Positions 23,688 to 31,923 of a stretch of 64,000 bases of DNA are shown here, in pieces; the stretch's first letter is position 1; each line of letters opens with the position of its first letter. The DNA lies in contig NZ_JBFDAE010000017.1 of assembly GCF_040720935.1 (NCBI RefSeq), forward strand, positions 1 through 64,000. The letters run 5' to 3'. The stretch comes from Jejuia sp040720935 (GTDB lineage: Bacteria > Bacteroidota > Bacteroidia > Flavobacteriales > Flavobacteriaceae). Both the position numbers and the translations under genes were made by a program. The notes under the pieces were generated by a model. The model made no database searches and was not told where the DNA came from. It saw only the letters and a program-made list of their open reading frames with translations.

Positions 23688-24125
23688 TTAGCGTTCTAAT
23701 CGCATTTCTATATATTTTGTTTTAAAGCCTTGGTTTTTAAATAACGCTACGGCAGGATTTTCCTTATGTATATGTAATGCAATGTCTCCATCGCAATATT
23801 CTTTAACATAATTAATTAGAGCATTGGCTACTCCAGCTCCACGATATTCTGTTTTTACGGCAATATTTACTAGAATGTTTTCGGCTATATATTCGTTCAT
23901 GCCTGTTCTGTTAATAACTAGCACTCCTATAATTTCATCTTTTTTCTCAGCTACGAAAACATAACCTCCCAAACCGGGAACCTCCTTTGCTGCGTACATC
24001 AAGGACTTTCTGATAGCGCTTTTACTATCCTTATAAACACCCGAATAGTCGTGCAAGAAATTGGTAATACGGTTTATGTTGAAAATTGATAACCGTGAAA
24101 AGGCATCAAACGTTTTAATAATCAT
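23688..24125 (-). CDS. GNAT family N-acetyltransferase
   Basis: 145 residues with the GNAT fold: YVFVAEKKDEIIGVLVINRTG (strand 4 region), VNIAVKTEYRGAGVANALINYV with the acetyl-CoA loop RGAGVA, and the C-terminal NPAVALFKNQGFKTKYIEMRL. It is the first gene of the set GNAT, small protein, proC, proB. In Bacteroidota a GNAT gene also commonly leads arginine biosynthesis clusters that contain proC, so this may be what remains of such a cluster. The acetyl acceptor is unknown. Confidence 0.85.
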   Translation of the reverse strand: MIIKTFDAFSRLSIFNINRITNFLHDYSGVYKDSKSAIRKSLMYAAKEVPGLGGYVFVAEKKDEIIGVLVINRTGMNEYIAENILVNIAVKTEYRGAGVANALINYVKEYCDGDIALHIHKENPAVALFKNQGFKTKYIEMRLER

Positions 24126-24412
24126 TGTGTATGAATGAATTTTGTTATAACTTCAAAATGATATAGTTATCTCAAAAATGATTGAAAAGCACCAATGCAA
24201 CAAACTTTTTTTTTAAGCTGAAAACATTAAGATATAATAGGTGTTTTTTAGTTGCAAAGATTGAGCAACTGATTACAGGAATGTAGGAGGAATAAATTTA
24301 TCAGACTGATTTCTGAACACTAAAAAATTGAAGTTAAATATTCTTGAGTTGCGCTTTTCATGAATTCCTTTTCCCATGGTGCAAATTTACAAAAACTGAA
24401 CCCCAATAACAA
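24126..24412 (-). promoter_or_regulatory. Long leader and possible promoter of the GNAT-proC-proB operon
   Basis: TAAATTTG (minus, 24389-24382) with CTTG 19 bases upstream (24412-24409) resembles the Bacteroidota promoter, leaving a leader of about 250 bases. The leader holds a 34-codon frame (24273-24377) that I do not call a gene, and a small hairpin AGTTGC/GCAACT (24250-24270). Nothing else was seen in this 384-base gap besides the yajC terminator. Confidence 0.4.
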
Positions 24413-24456
24413 GTTACCTTTGTTAAGATAATCACAAGCTAAAAAATACAGCACCA

Positions 24457-24485
24457 TTAAAAAGGCTTCCCAATTGGAAAGCCTT
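24457..24485 (-). terminator. Intrinsic terminator after yajC
   Basis: Minus strand: AAGGCTTTCC-AATT-GGGAAGCCTT (one G-T wobble) followed directly by T5. Strong stem with a tetraloop, 25 bases after the yajC stop codon. Confidence 0.85.
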
Positions 24486-24509
24486 CTGTATATAATATTC
24501 CTAAAAAGT

Positions 24510-24803
24510 TTATTTTTTCGCTGGAGCGTTGAGTTTTGTACTCATTTCCATAGAAATAGCAGTACGATCAAACTTAAGCTTACCCGCTAAAGTTTCGATA
24601 ACACAGGTGCTATCTTTATCATTCAATTCTGCTATTTTTCCGTGCAAACCACTTTTGGTAACCACTTTATCGCCTCGCTTTAATTCAGCTGCAAATTTCT
24701 TTTCTTTTTTAGCGCGCTGCATTTGTGGTCTAATGATGAAGAAATAAAATATCACCATCATTAAAATTAAAAGTCCGCCTTGTCCTGCAAAAAATTCTCC
24801 CAT
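24510..24803 (-). CDS. yajC: Preprotein translocase subunit YajC
   Basis: A small inner-membrane protein (97 residues) that associates with SecDF in Sec export. Seen: one N-terminal transmembrane helix (GGLLILMMVIFYFFIIRPQMQRAKK) and the cytoplasmic KRGDKVVTKSGLHGKIAELND segment typical of YajC. It is last of the set nusB, DUF1573, yajC, nine bases after the DUF1573 stop, and is closed by a strong terminator. Confidence 0.95.
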   Translation of the reverse strand: MGEFFAGQGGLLILMMVIFYFFIIRPQMQRAKKEKKFAAELKRGDKVVTKSGLHGKIAELNDKDSTCVIETLAGKLKFDRTAISMEMSTKLNAPAKK

Positions 24804-24812
24804 TTTTTTTAT

Positions 24813-25289
24813 TTAGCTTTTAGCTGCTGGTTTAGCGGCATTTGGATCTGGTTTAACAAATGCTGTGATTTTTACAGTCTCTGTTCCTTTTTCTGTGTTG
24901 GCAGTAACCGTAATAGTTTTAGAAACTTTATTAGAACCACTTCCATTAAATTTTACTGTGAATTGCCCTTCTCCACCTGGAGCTAAGGGTTCTCTACTCC
25001 AATCTTTTGGTACAGTACACCCACAAGAACTTTTTATATTCGTAATTACCAAAGGGCCTTCTCCCGTGTTTTTATACTTAAATATAGTTTCAACAGAGGT
25101 TTTAGCTTCTATTTCGCCAAAATCGTGTTCTTTTTTATCAAATGTCAAAACTGGAAATTTAGACGCAACCGCATCTCTTACCGCTGCCTCGGCCACATTA
25201 GTTTCGTTAATTTTTTTTGTTGCATCTTCTTTACAGCTTGTAAAGGCTACTAAACACAGGGTACTGATCCCTAAAATTATTTTTTTCAT
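24813..25289 (-). CDS. DUF1573 lipoprotein
   Basis: 158 residues: signal peptide with lipobox (LCLVAFTSCKED), a linker, then one DUF1573 immunoglobulin-like domain (about 50-150) with FDKKEHDFGEIEAKTSVE, NTGEGPLVITNIKSSCGCTVP and LAPGGEGQFTVKFN. The SCGCT pair is characteristic. Function unproven. It is flanked by nusB and yajC, a conserved order in flavobacteria as I recall it. A TATTTTTG promoter lies just upstream (25317-25324). Confidence 0.92.
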   Translation of the reverse strand: MKKIILGISTLCLVAFTSCKEDATKKINETNVAEAAVRDAVASKFPVLTFDKKEHDFGEIEAKTSVETIFKYKNTGEGPLVITNIKSSCGCTVPKDWSREPLAPGGEGQFTVKFNGSGSNKVSKTITVTANTEKGTETVKITAFVKPDPNAAKPAAKS

Positions 25290-25316
25290 AATTGATTGTT
25301 TTTATGATTTGGTGCG

Positions 25317-25324
25317 CAAAAATA
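25317..25324 (-). promoter_or_regulatory. Promoter -7 element of DUF1573-yajC
   Basis: TATTTTTG on the minus strand (TAnnTTTG), 28 bases upstream of the DUF1573 ATG, in the gap after nusB. Confidence 0.5.
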
Positions 25325-25377
25325 GTAATAATTTAACTGTTTAAAAACTTTTTGACACTATCTTAACGGTTTTCAGC

Positions 25378-26325
25378 TTAGATTAAGCCTCTTCCTACCT
25401 TATTAAACTTTCCGTCTTTCTTGTATTCCTTAACCAATTTATCTAAAATACCGTTGATAAAAATACTGCTTTTAGGCGTTGAATATTCTTTGGCAATCTC
25501 TAAATATTCATTGATGGTAACCTTTACAGGGATAGACGGAAAATGGTGCAATTCGCAAATCCCCATCTGTAACAATACATAATCTATATTGGCTATTCTA
25601 TCTGCGTCCCAGTTTTGGGTTTTTTGCTCAATTTCCTTTTTAAGAGATGCATTATTTAAAATGGTTTTTCTAAACAGATCTATCGCAAATTGTTTGTCCT
25701 CAATATCTTTATACAATTTTGGAGTAAAATGAGTTTCGGGACTATTTACTTTTAATTTTCTAAGCAATTTTAAAATGGTGGTGTTTACCGTTGGCAAATC
25801 ATCCAACCATGTTAAATTCTTATCCTCAATATATTCGTAAAGCTTTTCGTTGGGTGCAATAACGTCTTTAAAAATATCTATAAAAAAGTCTTTATCTTCC
25901 TTAAAATCCGATGTTCTGGTTTGCATATAATCTTCATACAAATCACTTTTAACAATGGCTTTAAAGATAATATCAACATATTCGCTATCTAAATCCCAAT
26001 TAACGGCTTTATTAGACTCTAAGTTAGATTTAAAAGCTTCATTCTCCTCAATGATCTGAAAAACCTGGTTGTTTATAAATTTTCTATTAGGATTTTTGTC
26101 TTCGGAAGTTGCTAAATGCTTCTTTTCCTTCTTTTGTAAATCTTGTTCTGCCCTTTTTTTTACTTCAACTAATAAAGAAATTAGTAATAAGTATAAATTG
26201 TGCATATTCTCGATACTAAACAACAGGAATTTTTGATCCTTAGTTAAATCATCACTTTCACTCCCCTTAAAGGCGTAAATGGTTTGCATTACTTTTACAC
26301 GAATATGTCTTCTGTTTAGCATCAT
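25378..26325 (-). CDS. nusB: Transcription antitermination protein NusB, long form
   Basis: An RNA-binding antitermination factor that acts with NusE on rRNA transcripts. 315 residues, about twice the E. coli length. The N-terminus RRHIRVKVMQTIYAF is the usual NusB start, followed by a charged helical insert (about 45-170), and the C-terminal NusB core (about 195-310: FRKTILNNASLKKEIEQKTQNW, IDYVLLQMGICELHHFPSIPVKVTINEYLEIAKEYS). The long form is usual in Bacteroidota. The second of two adjacent ATGs may be the true start. Confidence 0.93.
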   Translation of the reverse strand: MMLNRRHIRVKVMQTIYAFKGSESDDLTKDQKFLLFSIENMHNLYLLLISLLVEVKKRAEQDLQKKEKKHLATSEDKNPNRKFINNQVFQIIEENEAFKSNLESNKAVNWDLDSEYVDIIFKAIVKSDLYEDYMQTRTSDFKEDKDFFIDIFKDVIAPNEKLYEYIEDKNLTWLDDLPTVNTTILKLLRKLKVNSPETHFTPKLYKDIEDKQFAIDLFRKTILNNASLKKEIEQKTQNWDADRIANIDYVLLQMGICELHHFPSIPVKVTINEYLEIAKEYSTPKSSIFINGILDKLVKEYKKDGKFNKVGRGLI

Positions 26326-26377
26326 TACAAAGAACTTTAATTAAAACGCATGGTTTTTATTTCACTTTTAAAGATGG

Positions 26378-26385
26378 CAAAAATA
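26378..26385 (-). promoter_or_regulatory. nusB promoter -7 element
   Basis: TATTTTTG on the minus strand (TAnnTTTG), 53 bases upstream of the nusB start. Confidence 0.45.
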
Positions 26386-26441
26386 AGACTATTTTAATAA
26401 AGACGAATGTAAAACCATATTTTGTTCAGATTAAAAAAACT

Positions 26442-26498
26442 GCCACGAATTCATGAATTTTATAGGAGTACAAACTCATCTACTCGTGAATTTGTGGC
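26442..26498. repeat. Inverted repeat with GCCACGAATTCATGA arms
   Basis: The left arm GCCACGAATTCATGA (from 26442) matches the reverse complement of TCGTGAATTTGTGGC (26484-26498) at 13 of 15 bases. It lies in the 314-base gap between nusB and the ABC exporter, which otherwise holds only the two promoters. It looks like a dispersed short palindrome, not a terminator (no T-run). Confidence 0.55.
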
Positions 26499-26610
26499 TA
26501 AAAAAATAGCGCTAATTTTAAAGTAAAAACATAACACTCTATAAATTTTCTTTGGGTATTATTTAACAGTTCCCAATTTCCAGACAACCACAATTGTTCA
26601 TTTAATCCTT

Positions 26611-26618
26611 TATATTTG
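26611..26618 (+). promoter_or_regulatory. ABC exporter promoter -7 element
   Basis: TATATTTG, 22 bases upstream of the GTG start at 26640; exact TAnnTTTG match. Confidence 0.6.
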
Positions 26619-26639
26619 CAAGACATTTTTTGATCACAA

Positions 26640-28397
26640 GTGAAAGAGCTAAAACATTTAAATAAATACTTCTTAAAATACAAAACCCATCTTTTGGTTG
26701 GGGTTGTAATTACTATTGTTGCTAGAATTTTTTTACTCTTCACGCCACGTTATATCAGGCGTATTTTCGAAATCATTGAAAATAAAGCTGGACTAAGCGA
26801 ATCTGCCATTAAATCTGAACTATTAGAAGCCATTCTTTACATTATAGGAGCTGCTATAATTGCGGGCGTATTTACGTTTTTAATGCGACAAACTATTATT
26901 AACGTATCTCGATATATTGAATACGATTTAAAAAATGAGGTTTATGCCCAATATCAAAAACTATCTCTAAACTTCTACAAAAAGAACAGAACTGGAGATT
27001 TAATGAACCGAATAAGTGAGGATGTTGGTCGTGTGCGTATGTACGCAGGCCCAGCTATCATGTACAGTATCAATACCATTACGTTGTTTGTTATTGCACT
27101 TGCTTACATGTTCAACCAAGCACCCACTTTAACACTTTATACAATTATTCCGTTACCCATTTTATCGGTTATCATCTATAAATTGAGTAAAGAAATACAT
27201 AAAAGAAGTACGATTGTTCAAGAATATTTATCTAAACTTTCTACCTATACGCAGGAATCTTTTAGCGGAATTTCAGTCATTAAAGCTTACGGCATTGAAC
27301 CGAAAACTTCGGCTAATTTCGATGATCTGTCAACTACCAGTAAAGAGAAACAATTACACTTGGTAAAAATACAAGCGCTGTTTTTTCCAATGATGATTTT
27401 ACTCATAGGCACCAGTAACCTTCTGGTCATTTATATTGGCGGCATGCAATATATTAATGGCGAAATTGAAAGCTTAGGCACCATTGCCGAATTTATTATT
27501 TATGTAAATATGTTAACCTGGCCAGTTGCAACAGTTGGTTGGGTAACTTCTATTGTGCAGCAAGCCGAAGCGTCTCAAAAACGTATCAATGAGTTTTTAA
27601 AAATTGAACCGGAGATAAAAAATGAAGTTGAAGGACACACAGAAATTACTGGGGATATTTCATTTAAAAACGTATCGTTTACATATGATGACACCAATAT
27701 TCAGGCTTTAAAAAATGTCTCGTTCGAAATTAAGGAAGGAGAAACTTTAGCTATTTTGGGAAAAACAGGTTCTGGAAAATCTACCATTCTGGATTTGGTA
27801 GGCAGGCTTTATGATGTAGATGAAGGCAGTATTTTGGTAAATAACAAAGAAATTAGAAACCACAACCTTACGGATTTAAGAGAAAGTACAGGCTATGTAC
27901 CTCAAGATGCATTTCTGTTTTCAGATTCTATAAAGAACAATATTAAGTTTGGAAAAGAAGATGCTACAGACGAAGAGGTAATTTCAGCTGCAAAAAATGC
28001 GCAGGTTCATAAAAACATTATAAAATTCAACAAAGGCTATGATACCGTTTTAGGCGAACGCGGTATTACGCTTTCTGGCGGACAAAAACAGCGTGTGTCT
28101 ATTGCAAGAGCCATTATAAAATCACCAAAAATTTTACTGTTTGATGATTGTTTATCAGCAGTTGATACCGAAACGGAAGAAAAAATATTGAATAATCTCT
28201 TCAAAATTTCCAAAGGAAAAACCACAATTATTGTCAGTCATCGTGTGTCTTCTGCTAAAAACGCGGATAAAATTATTGTTTTAGACAATGGTAAGATTGT
28301 TCAAAAAGGAACCCATAATAAGCTTATTGAAACCGAAGGCTATTACAAACATCTATATCTTAAACAATTAAGCGAAACCAACGAGAATAAAATTTAA
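26640..28397 (+). CDS. ABC exporter, fused membrane and ATPase domains
   Basis: 585 residues: six transmembrane helices (about 15-310) then an ATP-binding domain (about 335-575). Seen: Walker A ILGKTGSGKST, signature LSGGQKQRVSIARAI, Walker B KILLFDDCLSAVD and the switch histidine in IIVSHRVSS. The residue after the Walker B Asp is Asp instead of Glu, as in MdlA/MdlB-like exporters, so it may work in a heterodimer or hydrolyse ATP slowly. The start is GTG. Substrate (drug or lipid) unknown. Confidence 0.93.
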   Translation: MKELKHLNKYFLKYKTHLLVGVVITIVARIFLLFTPRYIRRIFEIIENKAGLSESAIKSELLEAILYIIGAAIIAGVFTFLMRQTIINVSRYIEYDLKNEVYAQYQKLSLNFYKKNRTGDLMNRISEDVGRVRMYAGPAIMYSINTITLFVIALAYMFNQAPTLTLYTIIPLPILSVIIYKLSKEIHKRSTIVQEYLSKLSTYTQESFSGISVIKAYGIEPKTSANFDDLSTTSKEKQLHLVKIQALFFPMMILLIGTSNLLVIYIGGMQYINGEIESLGTIAEFIIYVNMLTWPVATVGWVTSIVQQAEASQKRINEFLKIEPEIKNEVEGHTEITGDISFKNVSFTYDDTNIQALKNVSFEIKEGETLAILGKTGSGKSTILDLVGRLYDVDEGSILVNNKEIRNHNLTDLRESTGYVPQDAFLFSDSIKNNIKFGKEDATDEEVISAAKNAQVHKNIIKFNKGYDTVLGERGITLSGGQKQRVSIARAIIKSPKILLFDDCLSAVDTETEEKILNNLFKISKGKTTIIVSHRVSSAKNADKIIVLDNGKIVQKGTHNKLIETEGYYKHLYLKQLSETNENKI

Positions 28398-28553
28398 ATC
28401 ATCTCTAATAAGTAGTATAAATCTTTATTGAAATTTTCATTTAATGCAATAAAAGTCACTATTTTAAAAAGAAACTTTAAAAAATGTTGGTAAGTTTAGG
28501 TTTTTTTTAGATTTTTGATGTAAACAATAAGTATTTAATTAAATTGAAATATA

Positions 28554-28946
28554 ATGAGTAACAACGGCATGATGGAGCAAGAGGAGATTTTTTCTAAGGT
28601 ATTACGAGCAGGAAGACGCACCTATTTTTTTGATGTTAGAGCTACAAAAGCAGATGATTATTACTTGACGATTACCGAGAGTAAAAAATTCACAAACGAC
28701 GATGGTTCTTTCCATTACAAAAAGCACAAAATCTATATTTATAAGGAAGATTTTACTGAATTTAAGGAGATTCTAGCTGAAATGACAGATTATATTATTG
28801 CCGAAAAAGGTAATGAAGTGATAAGCGAACGCCATCAAAAAGACTTTAAAAAGGAATATGATGCGCCAGCAAATGAAGTTGCTTCTACTCCAGAAGAGCC
28901 AAAATCTACTGAAAGTTTTACGGACATAGACTTTGACGATATATAA
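28554..28946 (+). CDS. PUR-like nucleic-acid-binding protein (DUF3276)
   Basis: 130 residues. Residues 8-105 match the DUF3276/PUR-alpha-like family (EIFSKVLRAGRRTYFFDVRATKADDYYLTITESKK; HKIYIYKEDFTEFKEIL), which binds single-stranded nucleic acid; the tail is acidic and rich in Ser/Pro. It is abundant and conserved in Bacteroidota. Single gene with a clear terminator. Confidence 0.9.
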   Translation: MSNNGMMEQEEIFSKVLRAGRRTYFFDVRATKADDYYLTITESKKFTNDDGSFHYKKHKIYIYKEDFTEFKEILAEMTDYIIAEKGNEVISERHQKDFKKEYDAPANEVASTPEEPKSTESFTDIDFDDI

Positions 28947-28971
28947 TCTTATCTAAAGGATTAAAATGATG

Positions 28972-29000
28972 AAACCGCTATTTTTAATGGCGGTTTTTTT
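28972..29000 (+). terminator. Intrinsic terminator after DUF3276
   Basis: AAACCGC (28972-28978) pairs with GCGGTTT (28990-28996), followed by a T-run to 29000. It lies 25 bases after the stop codon; the convergent csaA gene ends at 29012. Confidence 0.85.
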
Positions 29001-29011
29001 ATGGATTCTAA

Positions 29012-29347
29012 TTAGCTAATAGAAGTTCCATTTTTTACTTTGGTTTCTGGGTTTAAAAGTATCACATCTTTTCCATCGACTGCACCTAAAACCAAACACT
29101 CACTCATAAACTTTGCTATTTGCTTCTTTGGAAAATTAACAATCGCCACAATTTGTTTGTTTAATAAATCTTCTTTAGAATATAATGTTGTGATTTGAGC
29201 TGACGTTTTTTTTAGGCCTAAGTCTCCAAAATCTATAGTCAATTGATAGGCAGGGTGTCGCGCTTCTGGAAAATCGTTGACTTCAATGATGGTGCCTACC
29301 CGAAAATCCACTTTGGTAAAATCTTCAAAAGATATTGTTTCGTTCAT
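29012..29347 (-). CDS. csaA: CsaA-type tRNA-binding protein
   Basis: 111 residues forming one OB-fold tRNA-binding domain: FTKVDFRVGTIIEVNDFPEARHPAYQLTIDFG, SAQITTLYSKEDLLNKQIVAIVNFPKKQIA and SECLVLGAVDG. CsaA has been described as a chaperone-like protein linked to secretion in Bacillus; in Bacteroidota its role is not established. Ends close to the terminator of DUF3276. Confidence 0.93.
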   Translation of the reverse strand: MNETISFEDFTKVDFRVGTIIEVNDFPEARHPAYQLTIDFGDLGLKKTSAQITTLYSKEDLLNKQIVAIVNFPKKQIAKFMSECLVLGAVDGKDVILLNPETKVKNGTSIS

Positions 29348-29433
29348 TTTTTAAAATTGAGAACTTAATATAAAGATAAATTTAATGAAGTGAATAATTA
29401 TTTTTGAAAACCACTATTGTCCGATTAAATTTC

Positions 29434-29567
29434 GCTCCTATGGAGCTTTATAACATTTTTTGCTTCGGTCTATAAAGATTACGCTCCTCTGGAGCTAAAA
29501 GAATCCCATAGGGATGGAATCTTTGTAGCAAAAGGATAAGAGCTAAAAAATCAAGCCCCATCGGGGC
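29434..29567. repeat. Island of four triloop hairpins
   Basis: The 385-base gap between csaA and the thioredoxin-like gene holds no gene. It contains GCTCC-TAT-GGAGC (29434-29446), GCTCC-TCT-GGAGC (29483-29495), ATCCC-ATA-GGGAT (29503-29515) and GCCCC-ATC-GGGGC (29555-29567), all perfect stems with exactly three loop bases, as at 1868-1979. Confidence 0.8.
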
Positions 29568-29732
29568 GACATCTTAAACATCGCTTATCAAGTAAAAGGT
29601 TGAAAGATTTCTGATTTTTTTATCGGACACCAACGATTGAAAATAAGAAATTTTTTACCCTTGAATTATAATTGCTCCGATATCCAACTCGTATTTTATT
29701 AATTTTAACGAACTTTGAGAAAACTTTAGATT

Positions 29733-30290
29733 ATGGCAAGAACACCTTCAAATATGCTTCCGCTAGGAACAAAAGCTCCATATTTTTCTCTTTTGGATAC
29801 TGTTTCCGATTCCAAACGAAGTTTAAATGAATTGAAAGGAGAACATGGCACGGTAGTCATGTTTATCTGTAACCATTGCCCGTTTGTCATTCATGTGAAT
29901 TCTGAATTGGTGGCGATAGCTAATGAGTACACGTCAAAAGGCATTTCGTTTATAGCCATTTCAAGTAATGATGCTGTAAATTATCCGCAAGATGGCCCTG
30001 ATAAAATGAAAGTTCATGCTAAATCTGAAGGTTACCCATTCCCTTATTTATATGATGAAACCCAAGAGATAGCAAAGGCTTACGACGCTGCTTGCACTCC
30101 AGATTTCTATGTATTTAATGATGGATTGGAATTAGTATATCGCGGACAATTAGACGATTCTAGACCTGGAAATGGAATTCCGCTTTCTGGAAAAGATTTG
30201 AGAAACGCTTTAGATTGTATTTTGGAAGGCAAAGAAAATAAGGCAAATCAAAAACCAAGTATTGGCTGTAACATAAAATGGAAAAGTTAA
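29733..30290 (+). CDS. Thioredoxin-like (AhpC/TSA type) protein
   Basis: 185 residues with a redoxin fold: MLPLGTKAPYFSLLDT, VVMFICNHCPFVIHV with the CxxC pair Cys-Asn-His-Cys, FIAISSNDAVNYPQDGP, and CTPDFYVFND with the cis-proline. No signal peptide, so cytoplasmic. The family (thioredoxin family protein with CNHCP) is widespread in Bacteroidota; partner proteins are unknown. Its end overlaps the convergent GNAT gene by four bases. Confidence 0.93.
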   Translation: MARTPSNMLPLGTKAPYFSLLDTVSDSKRSLNELKGEHGTVVMFICNHCPFVIHVNSELVAIANEYTSKGISFIAISSNDAVNYPQDGPDKMKVHAKSEGYPFPYLYDETQEIAKAYDAACTPDFYVFNDGLELVYRGQLDDSRPGNGIPLSGKDLRNALDCILEGKENKANQKPSIGCNIKWKS

Positions 30291-30772
30291 TGTAATTTCA
30301 ATTGCCAAATACCTACATCATGCCATTTCCCAAATTTTAAACCCACTTCCTTTAAGTGTGCTACTTCTTTAAACCCAAACTTTTTGTGAAGTTTTACGCT
30401 GGCTTCATTTGGTATGGTCAACACGCCCAAAACTGTGTGAGCTTCTGTTTGTTTCAATTGCCCTATTAATGCTTTGTACAGTTGCGTTCCAATTTGCTTG
30501 CCGTGGGCTGTATGTTTTATATAAACCGTAGATTCAACCGAAAAATTATAGGCAGGTTTTGGTCTGAATTTACTCCCGTAAGCAAAACCTAAAATTTCAT
30601 TCTGGTCTTCATATACTAAAAACGGATATTCAGCATTTATACTACTTATTTTCCCTTGAAAAACTTCAAACGATAAAGGTTCAATATCAAAAGTAACAAC
30701 AGTATTCACAACATAATAATTGTAAATTTCCAGTAATGCTTGAGTATCCCCTGTTTGAAGTGTTCTAATCAT
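30287..30772 (-). CDS. GNAT acetyltransferase, phosphinothricin-acetyltransferase-like
   Basis: 161 residues of the GNAT fold most like the Pat/YncA subgroup: IYNYYVVNTVVTFDIEPLS, ILGFAYGSKFRPKPAYNFSVESTVYI, HGKQIGTQLYKALIGQL and ASVKLHKKFGFKEVAHLKEVGLKFGKWHDVGIWQL. Such enzymes acetylate amino-acid analogues. It starts immediately after the YfiT-like stop codon (no gap), so both form a small operon. Confidence 0.9.
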   Translation of the reverse strand: MIRTLQTGDTQALLEIYNYYVVNTVVTFDIEPLSFEVFQGKISSINAEYPFLVYEDQNEILGFAYGSKFRPKPAYNFSVESTVYIKHTAHGKQIGTQLYKALIGQLKQTEAHTVLGVLTIPNEASVKLHKKFGFKEVAHLKEVGLKFGKWHDVGIWQLKLH

Positions 30773-31318
30773 TTAAAGCCAATCGTTACGCTTTAGTAAA
30801 TTTTCTATATGGGCATAATGATGATTACTATGCCATGCATAGTTACCAATATTGTAATTCAATTTTACTTCGTTATTGGTTTCAGGATGTACAAAACACT
30901 TATTTAAATCTTCTTCAGATAAGCGTTTCAAGATATAGACCAACTTTTCGTGAAGCGCTTTAATATAACTTAAAGACATGCCTATGGGCGCAGTTCTAGT
31001 ATCCATCAATTCTGCCCAACGGTCTTCATAATAGGCTTTTATTACAGGTTTATCTTCTGTTAATGTCCACTTAAACCGTGAATAACTATGATGATGACTA
31101 TCGGCAATATGATGGACAACTTGTCTAATTGTCCAACCATCTGGTCTGTAAACCGTATCTAATTGTTTATCACTTAAATCCTTAACAAGGTTTTCTAAAC
31201 GGTTTGGAAAATGCTCTAAAATAGAGATCCAACTTTCAATAATTTGTTCGGATATATTACTCGGGCATTCAAATTGACCTATGGGATATTTTAATTTTTC
31301 TAGTTCTGCTGAAGTCAC
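30773..31318 (-). CDS. YfiT-like DinB-fold thiol transferase
   Basis: 181 residues of the DinB four-helix fold with the YfiT signature: LKYPIGQFECP, GWTIRQVVHHIADSHHHSYSRFKW with metal-binding histidines, and GNYAWHSNHHYAHI. YfiT relatives are metal-dependent S-transferases using bacillithiol in Bacilli; the Bacteroidota thiol partner is inferred. The start codon is GTG. Co-transcribed with the following GNAT gene. Confidence 0.9.
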   Translation of the reverse strand: MTSAELEKLKYPIGQFECPSNISEQIIESWISILEHFPNRLENLVKDLSDKQLDTVYRPDGWTIRQVVHHIADSHHHSYSRFKWTLTEDKPVIKAYYEDRWAELMDTRTAPIGMSLSYIKALHEKLVYILKRLSEEDLNKCFVHPETNNEVKLNYNIGNYAWHSNHHYAHIENLLKRNDWL

Positions 31319-31365
31319 AAGTTTTAATTTTGAAGTATCGCGCTAAAAATAAGTAATATTAGTGA

Positions 31366-31788
31366 CTAAGCCACTTCTACCATTCCTTTTTTTACCCAAT
31401 TAACAGCAGCATGAAGCGAATCAAAACTTTTTATTTTGTTTTTAAAAAATAAACTTTCTACCATGAGGTTGAGTTTACTGTGCGGAGAACTAGAAACAAT
31501 GTAATAGGCTTTTAAAAGATAATTACTTTTAAAAAACTTTAACCAGTCTGCTGCCATAACTGCATAAGAATGTATGCGATTGGAAATGTAAACCAAATCG
31601 CTTCCATCTGTTCCTAAATAACAGGAGACATCTTCAGCAATAAGTTTCGCATGGTTTTCCCAACTGACATTAATACCTTGTTTAATTTCGGTAATTACAA
31701 ACCCATTAAAAATGTAAACATTACCAAAAGAATAATTAAGTTCTTTCAGTACTTCCGAATATAAATCTGATTGTTTTACGCTTATCAC
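31366..31788 (-). CDS. Hypothetical SpoIIAA/STAS-like protein
   Basis: 140 residues, soluble. Alternating strands and helices (YIFNGFVITEIKQGINVSWENHAKLIAEDV; GSDLVYISNRIHSYAVMAADWLKFFKSN; FDSLHAAVNWVKKG) resemble the SpoIIAA-like/STAS group, but I do not recognise a named family. GTG start; a TAGTTTTG promoter element ends five bases upstream, so the message may be nearly leaderless. The function is unknown. Confidence 0.7.
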   Translation of the reverse strand: MISVKQSDLYSEVLKELNYSFGNVYIFNGFVITEIKQGINVSWENHAKLIAEDVSCYLGTDGSDLVYISNRIHSYAVMAADWLKFFKSNYLLKAYYIVSSSPHSKLNLMVESLFFKNKIKSFDSLHAAVNWVKKGMVEVA

Positions 31789-31792
31789 GCTG

Positions 31793-31800
31793 CAAAACTA
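31793..31800 (-). promoter_or_regulatory. Promoter element next to the GTG start of the STAS-like gene
   Basis: TAGTTTTG on the minus strand (TAnnTTTG), ending five bases before the GTG at 31788. The expected transcription start falls at or very near the start codon. Confidence 0.5.
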
Positions 31801-31867
31801 CGAGTAAGAGATTAAATGTTAAAATATAATCGACAAACAAATTAATTAAACGTCGTGAGAACCAAAT

Positions 31868-31898
31868 CAAAAAAAAGCACCCAAAAAATGAGTGCTTT
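31868..31898 (-). terminator. Intrinsic terminator after the cyclophilin-FKBP gene
   Basis: Minus strand: AAAGCACTC - ATTTTTT - GGGTGCTTT (one wobble) followed by a T-run, 25 bases after the stop codon. Confidence 0.85.
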
Positions 31899-31923
31899 AA
31901 ATTATATAATTGATTTGTGTTTT

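Noticed and set aside
23688..24125. GNAT gene as arginine N-acetylglutamate synthase
   Set aside because: The sequence shows only the general GNAT fold; there are no arginine genes nearby to support it.
24273..24377. 34-codon frame in the GNAT leader as a leader peptide
   Set aside because: No repeated proline or arginine codons and no clear attenuator pair; too weak to call.
1868..29567. CRISPR array made from the short palindromes
   Set aside because: Stems differ in sequence and spacing is irregular; there are no constant-length spacers and no cas genes.
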